Assembly: GCA_900184925.1 (NCBI GenBank)
Contig: FXYJ02000001.1
Span: 1 to 64,000, forward strand
From: Ruminococcaceae bacterium HV4-5-B5C
Lineage (GTDB): Bacteria > Bacillota > Clostridia > Oscillospirales > Acutalibacteraceae
Reading direction: 5' to 3'
Length of the DNA stretch: 64,000 nt
The first letter of the stretch is position 1, and every line of letters begins with the position of its first letter. Both the position numbers and the translations under genes were made by a program. Of this stretch, positions 15,998-24,255 are shown piece by piece. The notes under the pieces were generated by a model that saw nothing but the letters and a program-made list of their open reading frames with translations, did not search any database and was not told the DNA's origin.

Positions 15998-17106
15998 GGT
16001 TTTTCCGCAGTCCTTATAGACCGCCCCTTCCATTTTACTTTGAGTCGAAAAAGTTTTTTCAATGCTGAAACAAGAACTACACCGAGAAACAAAGACATCA
16101 ATATCGGATAAAAAAGCACTGCCCATAACTGAAACTTGCCGATTCGCCTTGTTAGAATGGTCAGCAAGAAAAGCCATACAAGATAAAGAATAGAGTAAAT
16201 CATCAGCCAAAACCAATTCATAAGAATTGTGAATTTTACAATCTGCAGGGGTACGGAGGTTAGTGAGGCAATCCACAGAAAAACCATGATAAATACAGGA
16301 ATAGGTGTTTTGGCTGCACCTGTCGCCATGTTTTTTACCCAGCCCTGCAGTAGACTGAGCATCCCGTCGGCATACATTCGAAAAGAAATCTCATGATTGC
16401 CAATATAAACGCGGAATGGCAACCCGGCTTTTTTTAGTTGTAAACCCAGTGAAACATCATCGATAACGCTTGCTTTAACGCTTTCATGGCCACCCGCTTT
16501 TTCGTAATCCTGTCGTGATATCAGTATGACAGGGCCATAAAGACCAATGTTGCACGGCCTTGGCAATGCGGTTCCGTTTGCAGCAAGTTGAACCAGATTA
16601 AACATCATCGAAAACTGTTCGAACATCTTTTCTGTCCTGTGGTAAGGCTGAACAGATATGGTGCAGCCCTGCTGCAGATAAGCAGAAAGCAGTTTTCTTA
16701 TTCCATCAGGCTCCAGCCTGACATCTGCATCAAGAAACAGCAGCAGTTCACCCGTCGCTGCGTCTGCGCCGTTTTGGCAAGCCCACGATTTGCCCGTCCA
16801 TCCATCGGGCTTGGATCTTAGTGTTATCAATTTAGCACCGTTCTCCAATGCAATTTGACCTGTTGAATCCATTGATTCGTCGTCTATACAGATGATTTCT
16901 AAATCCGGTAACGTTTGTGCACTCAAATCAGCAAAAAGCAGCGGAAGGTTATGTTCCTCGTTACGTGCCGGTATAATTACCGATATGCTCGGATAGTTCG
17001 ATGGATTTTCGTTGCCCTCCGGCAAGGTTGGAAACCGATAAAAAAGAATTATGGTAGTAGCAAGTCCTACCAATACAATAACAAACTCAATAATAATGAA
17101 GGTCAT
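15988..17106 (-). CDS. crtQ: Family 2 glycosyltransferase, 4,4'-diaponeurosporenoate glycosyltransferase-like
   Basis: CrtQ esterifies glucose to the carotenoid carboxylate before acylation by CrtO. The protein (372 residues) begins with one membrane helix, then a GT-A domain: SVIIPARNEEHNLPLLFADL, LEIICIDDESMDSTGQIA, LFLDADVRL (the DxD metal site, about residue 125) and IDDVSLGLQLKKAG (the acceptor-site ED-type motif). RMYADGMLSLLQGWVKNMATGA matches the conserved Q/RxxRW-like region of this group, and three further membrane helices close the protein. It abuts the upstream desaturase gene (shared base 17106), so the genes are translationally coupled. Other membrane family 2 enzymes are possible alternatives, but the adjacent CrtO-like and CrtN-like genes make the carotenoid role the best fit. 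Confidence 0.85.
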   Translation of the reverse strand: MTFIIIEFVIVLVGLATTIILFYRFPTLPEGNENPSNYPSISVIIPARNEEHNLPLLFADLSAQTLPDLEIICIDDESMDSTGQIALENGAKLITLRSKPDGWTGKSWACQNGADAATGELLLFLDADVRLEPDGIRKLLSAYLQQGCTISVQPYHRTEKMFEQFSMMFNLVQLAANGTALPRPCNIGLYGPVILISRQDYEKAGGHESVKASVIDDVSLGLQLKKAGLPFRVYIGNHEISFRMYADGMLSLLQGWVKNMATGAAKTPIPVFIMVFLWIASLTSVPLQIVKFTILMNWFWLMIYSILYLVWLFLLTILTRRIGKFQLWAVLFYPILMSLFLGVVLVSALKKLFRLKVKWKGRSIRTAEKPCE

Positions 17107-18680
17107 CAGGCGTCTGCCTTCAGCGTCTTGCGAATCGCATCAGCCGCCAGTTTGCCGGTTAAGATAGATACCGGCAACCCGGAGGGGCTGAAAGTCCACT
17201 GTCCGCATTGGTAAACATCTGTAATTGGCGTTTTTATGGAATTTGTAATCTTTCTGAAACGGCTTTCCGTAGGCAGTTTGTCGTTGGTAAACGACCATCC
17301 CGTGATAGCTCCGTGCGCATTCCCTGTTTCCCTCTCAACCGTCAGCGGCGAGGCGCAAAGCGCAAATTCAACCATTTCCGTTATACCGGGGAACACGGAG
17401 GTCTCCAACACTTCTATCATTTTTCTTGTGCAAAACTCTTTCAACTGCTCGTATCTTTCCAGGTCTGATAAATACTTTACAAGGTGGTAATCCATCAATG
17501 TGCTGACGATTACGCCTGTTTTTCCCTCTGGTGCCAGGGAAGCATCCCGCAGGGCCGGGCAGGAAATCTCGTAGGTTGTGCGCTCTAAGTACTGTCCGAG
17601 CCACTCATATAATCCGTCTTCAGTGGCTACAGCCTGAGTCCAGTCTGTCAGTGAAGAAAGGCCTATCGCCGATGGTGTATAGAACGCGTGGGCTCCGCAC
17701 CGATTTATAAAATAATCCCTGTCCATCTTAACACCCATGAATAGAGAGAGGATGGAATCGCCGCCTCGTCCCTTTTCAACCAGATCCCGCTGGTTGTCTG
17801 TTTGCGGCGTATGCGTTTCACCCGCGGCTGAGTACAGCAATTTTTGGTCTGCAGCCCAGACCAACTTCTTGTAATGGTAGATGTTTCCGCCTGCTGTGTG
17901 CAGCTCCTTTTGATGAGTATCCACCCGTGTCGCCGCAGTATTCGTCAGTATTTCGCCGCCGGCACGTCGTATATAGTCGGTCACGATTTGAGCGAGAACC
18001 CCTGTGCCGCCCTTGGGATAGAGGTAATCCAGGTACATTCCAAAGTAACTTAGTGCAAAGAAGGTGGGGGTATCTTTGAAAAAATGCTGCACAATCATAT
18101 CGATCAGTGACGGATTGTCTGTAAACTGTTTCAGATAATCAGCCACCGGTCTGCTCAGGCGGCTGGCTTTACGGATATTGACCTGATATTTGAGCAGCCA
18201 TGGCAGCAGTGTTTTCAGCAGATATTCGCGGTCTTTCCTATCCTCAAGAAACAGCGGATTATCAATGCCATAGAGCACATTCATATAATCCATCACTTTT
18301 TGGATTTCCTGCGAGATTTTATCGATATCAGATTCCTTTTCCGGAAAGATATCGGCAAGCATTTTTGTGTAACTTTTTAGGCTATCCTTGGAACCGAGCT
18401 TTGTCCAGCGATTTTCAATCCCAATCGATACCGAATTATGGGTGAAATCCATATCTAACCCCAGACTTTTCAGCATGGGTAATAAAATGCCGGAGTTTTC
18501 AAAGGCACGGATTCCCGCATCAAAAGCATACCCCTGATGCCAGAAGGTACCGACCAGACCTCCCGTTTTATGCGACTTTTCACAGAGCAGCGTGTGGTAT
18601 CCATACTTGCAGAGATATGCCGCACTGGTCAGCCCTGCAAGGCCACCGCCCACCACGATCACATCGTATTCTCTGTTCAC
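17106..18680 (-). CDS. CrtN/CrtI-family FAD-dependent carotenoid desaturase or oxidase
   Basis: The 524-residue protein starts with YDVIVVGGGLAGLTSAAYLC and an EKSHKTGG segment, the dinucleotide-binding fold of phytoene-desaturase-type oxidoreductases. DAGIRAFENSG replaces the usual 'D.Gps....P'. The C-terminus has VYQCGQWTFSPSGLPVSILTGKLAADAIRK, the second FAD-contact block (CG.w..pG.G...a..sG..aA). In staphylococci related enzymes desaturate dehydrosqualene (CrtN) or oxidise the methyl end to the acid (CrtP); the sequence alone does not tell which. It overlaps the upstream desaturase by 4 bases and the glycosyltransferase by 1, so all are likely on one mRNA. A carotene cis-trans isomerase role is another possibility. 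Confidence 0.8.
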   Translation of the reverse strand: MNREYDVIVVGGGLAGLTSAAYLCKYGYHTLLCEKSHKTGGLVGTFWHQGYAFDAGIRAFENSGILLPMLKSLGLDMDFTHNSVSIGIENRWTKLGSKDSLKSYTKMLADIFPEKESDIDKISQEIQKVMDYMNVLYGIDNPLFLEDRKDREYLLKTLLPWLLKYQVNIRKASRLSRPVADYLKQFTDNPSLIDMIVQHFFKDTPTFFALSYFGMYLDYLYPKGGTGVLAQIVTDYIRRAGGEILTNTAATRVDTHQKELHTAGGNIYHYKKLVWAADQKLLYSAAGETHTPQTDNQRDLVEKGRGGDSILSLFMGVKMDRDYFINRCGAHAFYTPSAIGLSSLTDWTQAVATEDGLYEWLGQYLERTTYEISCPALRDASLAPEGKTGVIVSTLMDYHLVKYLSDLERYEQLKEFCTRKMIEVLETSVFPGITEMVEFALCASPLTVERETGNAHGAITGWSFTNDKLPTESRFRKITNSIKTPITDVYQCGQWTFSPSGLPVSILTGKLAADAIRKTLKADA

Positions 18681-20515
18681 ACGTTTACCTCATTCAAATA
18701 ATTAATGACATTCCGTATTTCCACAGCGGATTTGTTTTCTATTGCGAGGATACAAGTCGTCTCGTACTTTTCCAGCGAATCGCCATCAGCCGGGTTCTGC
18801 TGCCAGCACTTTTTCGCGCCTATAAAATTTCCGACAGCAACCCGGCGCATGATGCCCCTGATATCCTTTTCCCTTGTGCATGTGGGGTTCTCACAAAGCC
18901 TGCACCGCATGGCTTTGCACATGACAGAACGGGCCTCGTCGTCATACCCATGGTAAAGCATACCCGGCGTAAAGGGCTTTTCTACAATACGGACGAAGTT
19001 CTCCATGTCCTTCTGATAGACATACGGTTCTTTTCCGAGTTTTTTAAGCAGGGCGTTGGCTGCCGAAAGCCCTGAGGTTGTTACAGTGGGAGTCCCCGTT
19101 CCCATCACAGTAGATTCGCCACAGCAGAATAGGTTGTCCCATTCTGTGCGTGTATGCAGACGGCGGAACATATGCTGCCCCAGCATTTGTTTGGGTCCGG
19201 CTACTGCACCGCTGTTTTTTAGTGTGTACCGTTCAATGGTTCTCGGCGTTGCAACCTCGGCATACCGAACCGCCTTTTCAAAACAGGGGAACCTCTTTTC
19301 CAGTACGCTGATAAGGCGTGACTGTTCTTTCTGCTTCTTTTTCAGATACTCTTCTTTGTCCGAAGTATCCCAGTTTTCAAAGGTAGGACCAATCGCCACA
19401 ACGGTGTGCTCATTCTCTTTGCACAACGTCCTGTCGTCAATGCTGAGAATATAGGCAGTCACTTCACTTTCGTCAAGTTTGTCAGGATTGCCTACCAGCA
19501 TTTCGATTGGAGCCGTATCTTCGGGTATGACATTTCGGTCAACCACAGCATATAAAACAATGCTGGGATATGTCGGCACCTGCTTCTTTGCCCATTCTCT
19601 ACGCTGCTTGGTCGAATACTGGTGATCAATCAGCTTGCCATACAGATTCCAAACCGTGCCCGAGTAAATAATGTCCGGTGCAAAGAGTTCCTGACCATCA
19701 TCCAGTTTTACTCCGGCAGGCTTACCATCCTGAAACAGAATGGAAACAGCTTCCTTTTGGAGGAACATATCCCCGCCGTGCTCTTCAATGACTTTTTCGA
19801 GCTTACCCGGCACAAAGAGGGTAGAGCCGGCCGGATAGTAACTGCCGCCCACATGGTTATCTACGAACATTACCGCCGCAAGGACAGCGGGAGCTTCTTC
19901 CACCGTGGCATAGCAGTAGGTGGAGGTCAGCTTGTCAAAAAACTTAAATATCTCCGGATCAGAGAAATATTTTTGAAGCAGTGATTTGGCGCTCTTGTTT
20001 AAGCATCCTAAAAAACGGATATAAGAAACCGGATGTTTCAGCATGCTTTTCAGCGCGGTTCTACCATCCGTTTCGTCTGCGGTATTGTAGCTGGGGGACT
20101 CTACCATAACATGGCGATACATCGTAGCCATGTCATGGTAGAACCGATGAATGTTTTCTTTTTCACTCGGAAATATTTTCGAGAGCTCGTCCGCAAACTG
20201 ATCGACGTCTGCCCAGAAACGGATCCTTTTGCCTTTAAAATTTACACAATATAAAAGATCATGCCGTATAATATCGATCGGCTCTTCGAGGCAGTTAAAC
20301 ACAAAGCGATGCGCATTGAAGCCCCTTTCACCGAAACCGTATAACATGGCGGCTCCCTGGTCGAATGTCACATCGCCACGCCTGAATATACCGCATGATC
20401 CCCCGGGGTTATAACTTTTTTCAATGACAGCTACAGTCAGACCACGTTTTGCCAGCAGGCTAGCCGCAGTCAGGCCGGAAAGTCCGCCGCCAATAATGAT
20501 GACATCGTATTTCAT
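18677..20515 (-). CDS. CrtN-family FAD oxidoreductase with C-terminal cysteine-rich (Fe-S-like) extension
   Basis: The first 490 or so residues are a phytoene-desaturase-type oxidoreductase: YDVIIIGGGLSGLTAASLLA, VIEKSYNPGGSCGIFRRGDVTFDQGA, and LFCCGESTVMGTGTPTVTTSGLSAANALLK near the end of the FAD fold. The remaining 120 residues are unusual. They include MRCRLCENPTCTREKDIRGIMRRVAVGNFIGAKKC, whose CxxCxxPxC...DI...RR...GNF.GA pattern resembles the N-terminal Fe-S domain of glutamate-synthase-like and dihydropyrimidine dehydrogenase-like proteins. The total of 612 residues is about 100 more than a normal CrtN. Inference: it may take or deliver electrons through an Fe-S centre, replacing oxygen as acceptor in an anaerobe. 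It is the first gene of the crt-like operon; the ATG at 20515 follows GGGGGCAC. Confidence 0.78.
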   Translation of the reverse strand: MKYDVIIIGGGLSGLTAASLLAKRGLTVAVIEKSYNPGGSCGIFRRGDVTFDQGAAMLYGFGERGFNAHRFVFNCLEEPIDIIRHDLLYCVNFKGKRIRFWADVDQFADELSKIFPSEKENIHRFYHDMATMYRHVMVESPSYNTADETDGRTALKSMLKHPVSYIRFLGCLNKSAKSLLQKYFSDPEIFKFFDKLTSTYCYATVEEAPAVLAAVMFVDNHVGGSYYPAGSTLFVPGKLEKVIEEHGGDMFLQKEAVSILFQDGKPAGVKLDDGQELFAPDIIYSGTVWNLYGKLIDHQYSTKQRREWAKKQVPTYPSIVLYAVVDRNVIPEDTAPIEMLVGNPDKLDESEVTAYILSIDDRTLCKENEHTVVAIGPTFENWDTSDKEEYLKKKQKEQSRLISVLEKRFPCFEKAVRYAEVATPRTIERYTLKNSGAVAGPKQMLGQHMFRRLHTRTEWDNLFCCGESTVMGTGTPTVTTSGLSAANALLKKLGKEPYVYQKDMENFVRIVEKPFTPGMLYHGYDDEARSVMCKAMRCRLCENPTCTREKDIRGIMRRVAVGNFIGAKKCWQQNPADGDSLEKYETTCILAIENKSAVEIRNVINYLNEVNV

Positions 20516-20580
20516 GAGTGCCCCCGTATTAATATGTCTTAAGTTTTAAAGCAATTTCCTATTTTATTATATTCCCAGAA

Positions 20581-20820
20581 TTGCCCAGCTTCAATATGAA
20601 AGTCATGGAAGGATTAAAATTCATGTGGCTAATCCGGCAGATGAATGAGCCATGGATGGATAGAATTTTCAGTTATCTGGTTAAAGTTAATTTGGCTTAC
20701 AATTTCAGCAGTAAGGAAGAACTTCCGCGAAAAAAACTCGACCGTGAGGCAAAGAAAAAAGAACGGCCAGCCGAAGCGCTGCCGACCTTCATTGAAGACG
20801 ATTTGATAGAGAGTGAATGA
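20581..20820 (+). CDS. Small hypothetical protein (doubtful)
   Basis: A 79-codon frame encodes MKVMEGLKFMWLIRQMNEPWMDRIFSYL and a lysine/glutamate-rich tail (KKLDREAKKKERPAEALPTF). I do not recognise it. The tail looks like natural charged protein rather than a shadow frame, and AAGGATT lies 9 bases before an inner ATG at 20621. It could be a truncated gene between the crt-like operon and the AbiJ-like module. Confidence 0.3.
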   Translation: MPSFNMKVMEGLKFMWLIRQMNEPWMDRIFSYLVKVNLAYNFSSKEELPRKKLDREAKKKERPAEALPTFIEDDLIESE

Positions 20821-20949
20821 GTAAGAACGACACGACGTTGTATTGTGGCATAGCCAGGTACAAAAGCCAACAGCGACGATACTGTAAAGAGGAATGCCTC
20901 TAACTCCAAAACAGTGTATGCGGTAGCGCAGGCATAATTATAATACACG

Positions 20950-20986
20950 ATGCCCCCTGCAATCAATAAAGGTTTGCAGGGGGCAT
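20950..20986. repeat. GCCCCCTGCAA stem-loop, left of the AbiJ-like module
   Basis: ATGCCCCCTGCAA pairs perfectly with TTGCAGGGGGCAT around an 11-base loop. The arm core is the same as in the hairpin at 23451-23495; the two bracket the gene pair at 21104-23303. It may also terminate transcription of that pair on the minus strand. Confidence 0.65.
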
Positions 20987-21103
20987 TATGGTTGCTGTTG
21001 CCGGTTTGAATCTTGTGTAGGCTAATACAATGTAAAGATGAAGCTGAAATATTCGTGTTCTATATGGAATACCAGCAATTCATTCCCGGGACATAATCTC
21101 AAT

Positions 21104-21961
21104 TTAAAAAGATATCTCCGCTTCTTCCTGAATTTTTAATTTGTAATAGGTGATTATAACACTGGTGTAGTATTGCATCATCCAATCATACCATATTTCC
21201 TTACTGTATTTATTCTTCTGATCAGCGCGATTATGTCTTATGCTAAAGGAATTTACGATACCGAAAATCAACTTATCGTGTTCATTTTTCGGCATTCCGT
21301 ATTCTGTATTCAGCAAGTTTTTTAATGGCTCTCTTTCGCTTTCCAATATATCAGCTAAAATATTAATTGCCTTTTTCTTGGCTTCCATAGTCGAATCAAA
21401 CCTATAATACATTGAAGATGCAGTAGTTAGTTTTTCAAATACTTCATCGGGAACTTCTTGTCCTTTATAAGAGAGTTGTTGCTTTAATGCTTCATTTGGT
21501 GTTTTCATTATAAATCCATTTGTTGGTTCCAAATAATATCCGCCGTTGTACATTTTTAAAATATTGTTTATATGTTGAGCAAATTCCGTTTGTGGTCCCG
21601 ATTTATTCAGTTGACTTTTTTTATAGTCATAAACTGCTATATGATCGAAAAGAATTTCTATAACAGTAAACAATACTTTTTCTGAATAGTATTGCGCATA
21701 TTCATAAATCGGCCATACACACTTATTCTGAATATGTGTTGTAAAAAAAACGGTTGGAGATGGAGCTAATGATATAGGAAGTATTTGCTCTACATCATCA
21801 GAAAATGGGATAGGCTTCCATATGCCTTTAAGTGCGCATTCAAAATAGCCTTTTGTATCGAAATAACGATATATATCAATAAAATAATTATTAATCTCAT
21901 CTAGAGATAGCCTCACAGAACTTTCAATAAGTCCGTTTCGCTCAATATAATATTGCTTCAT
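21104..21961 (-). CDS. Uncharacterised HEPN-like protein, partner of the AbiJ-like gene
   Basis: I do not recognise the 285-residue protein as a named family. The C-terminal third is helical and ends with FGIVNSFSIRHNRADQKNKYSKEIWYDWMMQYYTSVIITYYKLK. The SIRHNR motif between two helices has the look of a HEPN RNase R-x(4-6)-H-type site, and the neighbouring gene ends with a similar NNFRIRHHETTK. The middle (ILADILESEREPLKNLLNTEYGM) looks like the helix pair before a HEPN active site. A GGAGG site lies upstream (CCTCC at 21971-21975) and the gap to the upstream gene is 49 bases, so both genes are likely one transcript. The AT-rich composition and flanking stem-loops suggest a mobile defence or abortive-infection module. 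This function is inferred. Confidence 0.5.
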   Translation of the reverse strand: MKQYYIERNGLIESSVRLSLDEINNYFIDIYRYFDTKGYFECALKGIWKPIPFSDDVEQILPISLAPSPTVFFTTHIQNKCVWPIYEYAQYYSEKVLFTVIEILFDHIAVYDYKKSQLNKSGPQTEFAQHINNILKMYNGGYYLEPTNGFIMKTPNEALKQQLSYKGQEVPDEVFEKLTTASSMYYRFDSTMEAKKKAINILADILESEREPLKNLLNTEYGMPKNEHDKLIFGIVNSFSIRHNRADQKNKYSKEIWYDWMMQYYTSVIITYYKLKIQEEAEISF

Positions 21962-22010
21962 TATTTACTATCCTCCTTATTAAGTCCCTGAACCAGCTAA
22001 AATATCATTT

Positions 22011-23303
22011 TTAAAATCCGTTACCCAAAAATTGAATTGCAATCGAAATTAGCGATAGACAGCGCTTATAGAAATAATCATAGTGCCTATTATCTTCGAT
22101 ATCTATTTTTGTGGTTTCATGGTGGCGTATTCTGAAATTATTGCCTATAGTCGTAAGTTCTTGAAACTCTTGATCAAATAACTTCCGATAATCCTCTTTG
22201 CCGTCGCTCATATCGGAAATAATTTTATTTATAGACCTCTTTTTATCTAGCGTTGGTGAGTAATATGTTTTTAATCTCTCAAAAGCATCCCAAAGCTTTT
22301 CTACAGCGACGTTGAAATTTTCTTCATCATAGTATTTCGCTGCTTCTTGAAGCAACTCTTTAAGTCCTGCTTCTTGTATTGGTGCTAGTGAACTCTTTTT
22401 TATTTGACTATCAAATATATTTTCAATTTTGCCGTTGTTCAAATTTAGTGGGATTTCATTGAGCTTAAATAATGCGTTAACCTTTGCTTCAAAATCATTG
22501 GTAAGGTTATATTTTTCAAAGAACTCTATCGCATCTAATACGCAGTAGGGTGAGCTGCTACACACAAAGTCATGTAAGTCAACAGTTTCCACATACTGTC
22601 TTTGCTTGTCATAACACTTAGGTGTATAAAATTGTCTTATATCGATAAAGACTTCTTCTGCTGTAGTAACATCATAGTTCCATCCGGTTTCATTCGTTTT
22701 GCGATACACAACATTATATCTTTCTAATAGCTGATAAATTTGGTTTCTTGTACTCTTCCTGATAGAAAGAACCATTTTTTTCTCTCTTATTGCATTGCGA
22801 TTGCGCTGTGAGTATGGAATAAATATCTTGTTTTCTTCTGAATCGAATATTCTCCACCCATAGATATCACGGTTAGAAATTTTTTCTGTTGGATAGATTT
22901 CATATCCATCATTTTTTAGCAATTCGTTAACTTCGTTAAGAAACTCTTTCCAATAACCCTTCTCATTCCTGACTGCTGGATGAAATATTTCACAAATAAA
23001 TTTCAGATAGATTTCATCGCTTCCGTTTTTTAGCTGAAAGCGCTCATCCTCAAATACCCAACAAAATTGATAATCATCATTGTTTACCGTGTGTTGCACA
23101 ATATCATCTTCAGCATTAGGGTATCTGGAATCCAAACTAGGCATATTTTTTAAATCATATAATCTTTTAAGGAATTCCAATTCTTCCAGACGACCATAAT
23201 AAGGATAAACGACATTTTTTGTATCGAAAATACTATCTGTTTTTAACCCATTTTGAAACAAGTCGAGAATATCACGTTTTGTTATTTCACTAATACGTTT
23301 CAC
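22011..23303 (-). CDS. AbiJ-like abortive infection protein with C-terminal HEPN-like domain
   Basis: The 430-residue protein starts with ITKRDILDLFQNG and then YYGRLEELEFLKRLYDLKNMPSLDSRYPNAEDDIVQH, which resembles the N-terminal domain of AbiJ-group abortive-infection proteins ('W.GRL.E..FL.RLYDL..lPS.DSR....DI.QH'). The C-terminal 130 residues (GLKELLQEAAKYYDEENFNVAVEKLWDAFERLKTYY ... ELTTIGNNFRIRHHETTKIDI) look like a HEPN helical bundle with RIRHHE as the candidate RNase site. Family knowledge: AbiJ-type proteins stop phage growth by shutting down the infected cell. It is the upstream gene of a pair. The start ATG follows AGGTCC, a moderate site. Composition is AT-rich compared with the core region. 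Confidence 0.6.
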   Translation of the reverse strand: MKRISEITKRDILDLFQNGLKTDSIFDTKNVVYPYYGRLEELEFLKRLYDLKNMPSLDSRYPNAEDDIVQHTVNNDDYQFCWVFEDERFQLKNGSDEIYLKFICEIFHPAVRNEKGYWKEFLNEVNELLKNDGYEIYPTEKISNRDIYGWRIFDSEENKIFIPYSQRNRNAIREKKMVLSIRKSTRNQIYQLLERYNVVYRKTNETGWNYDVTTAEEVFIDIRQFYTPKCYDKQRQYVETVDLHDFVCSSSPYCVLDAIEFFEKYNLTNDFEAKVNALFKLNEIPLNLNNGKIENIFDSQIKKSSLAPIQEAGLKELLQEAAKYYDEENFNVAVEKLWDAFERLKTYYSPTLDKKRSINKIISDMSDGKEDYRKLFDQEFQELTTIGNNFRIRHHETTKIDIEDNRHYDYFYKRCLSLISIAIQFLGNGF

Positions 23304-23450
23304 TTTTTATGGACCTCCGTATAAATACCATATAATGAAAGCAATTTCATTATATGTCCGCATATCTAGAATATCAAGAATATTGTCGTATTATAATATT
23401 GAATTGACAAAATGTAATTTCGAATGAAGGACAGGAAAGTACAACATAAC

Positions 23451-23679
23451 AACAGAGCCCCCTGCAAGTCTTATCGACTTGCAGGGGGCTCTGTTTACCG
23501 CTGCTGATGTGGTCTCTTTACGATTAACGCGAACCAGTTCATCGAAAAGATGAAGTTCGGATAATCTTGCATTGGTGGGCCATCAGGGACTCGACTCGCG
23601 GCGCGAACTGCGCGCCTTGGTCGGTCGCGATTCTGATGCGCCGTTGGCGCATCATTCATTATCGCTCCCCTTCGAGTCC
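23451..23679. repeat. tRNA-derived dispersed repeat element (full-length copy)
   Basis: The unit has three parts. First is a perfect 20-bp-arm hairpin, AACAGAGCCCCCTGCAAGTC with its complement (23451-23495). Second is a middle segment with ACCAGTTCATCGAAAAGATG (23533-23552), shared with a decayed copy at 52980. Third is TTGGTGGGCCATCAGGGACT and three more bases (23572-23594), identical over 23 bp to the 3' end of the tRNA-Ile2 gene. A GC-rich stretch with GATGCGCC-GTT-GGCGCATC follows, closing with TCGAGTCC (23672-23679), the inverse of GGACTCGA (23587-23594). Short reading frames across it are not considered genes. Confidence 0.6.
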
Positions 23680-23697
23680 AACATTGCACGGTTAAAA

Positions 23698-23729
23698 AAA
23701 GAACCCCCGGCAACGCCGAGGATTCTTTT
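23698..23729 (-). terminator. Terminator of tRNA-Ile2
   Basis: On the minus strand AAAGAATCCTCGGC-GTT-GCCGGGGGTTCTTTTTTT lies directly after the tRNA CCA end, with two mismatches in the stem and a strong U-run. Confidence 0.75.
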
Positions 23730-23730
23730 T

Positions 23731-23807
23731 TGGTGGGCCATCAGGGACTCGAACCCCGGACCGACCGGTTATGAGCCGGCTGCTCTAACCAACTGAGCTA
23801 ATGGCCC
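23731..23807 (-). tRNA. tRNA-Ile2 (anticodon CAT, lysidine type) with encoded CCA
   Basis: The minus strand folds into a full cloverleaf starting GGGCCATTAGCTCAGTTGG and ending GGCCCACCA, 77 bases with CCA. The anticodon arm CCGGC-TCATAAC-CGG has CAT. The loop context CTCATAAC and the D-arm resemble bacterial tRNA-Ile2 (C34 changed to lysidine, reads AUA) more than elongator tRNA-Met, though Met cannot be excluded. Its 3' end is duplicated at 23572-23594. Confidence 0.88.
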
Positions 23808-23976
23808 GCTTTTTACAAAGTTACGCCATCAGTATAGCACACGACGGTAAAAAGTTCAATCCAAAGCAGCAGATTCCACGAAATCACGCGGTTTCTCCAT
23901 TTACATTTTTCCATAATAATGGTATATTGGTCAGGGATTCGGAAGGCCGATATTTCTTAGAAAGACGGCGGTAAGC

Positions 23977-24255
23977 ATGAAATTTCAGAATGTCATGGAG
24001 GAATATGTTCTTCAGAAACTGGATGAGGTATGGGACAGCCTGGACTGCTGCAAATGCGACCGATGCAGGGAAGACGTCATTTCTTATGCTCTGAATCAAC
24101 TGAAGCCGCGTTATGTCACTTCGGACAAAGGAAAGACGTTTGTAAAAGTGAACACAATGTCAAGTCAGTTTGAAGTTGATATTCTTACCGCGATTTATGA
24201 AGGCGTCGCAGTCGTGAAAAAGAATCCGCGCCACAGTACAAGCAATGCGGGTTAA
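23977..24255 (+). CDS. comFB: ComFB family protein
   Basis: This 92-residue protein matches the late-competence ComFB family: NVMEEYVLQKLDEVW, then the four-cysteine cluster CCKCDRCREDVISYALNQLKPRYVTSDKGKTFVK. The cysteines may bind zinc. In Bacillus subtilis comFB lies in the comF operon but is not needed for transformation; cyanobacterial homologues bind cyclic dinucleotides. Here it stands alone, with no comFA or comFC next to it. It converges on sdaAA and the two stop codons overlap by three bases at 24253-24254, so there is no room for a terminator between them. The ribosome site is weak (GGCGGTAAGC). Confidence 0.88.
   Translation: MKFQNVMEEYVLQKLDEVWDSLDCCKCDRCREDVISYALNQLKPRYVTSDKGKTFVKVNTMSSQFEVDILTAIYEGVAVVKKNPRHSTSNAG

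Noticed and set aside
16033..16276. Longer N-terminus for the CrtO-like protein
   Set aside because: These codons lie inside crtQ and do not match the family; the 171-residue form from 15997 fits the usual length.
23495..23713. 72-codon minus-strand frame beside tRNA-Ile2
   Set aside because: It covers the tRNA-derived repeat and hairpin; such frames appear whenever this repeat family is present and have no ribosome site.
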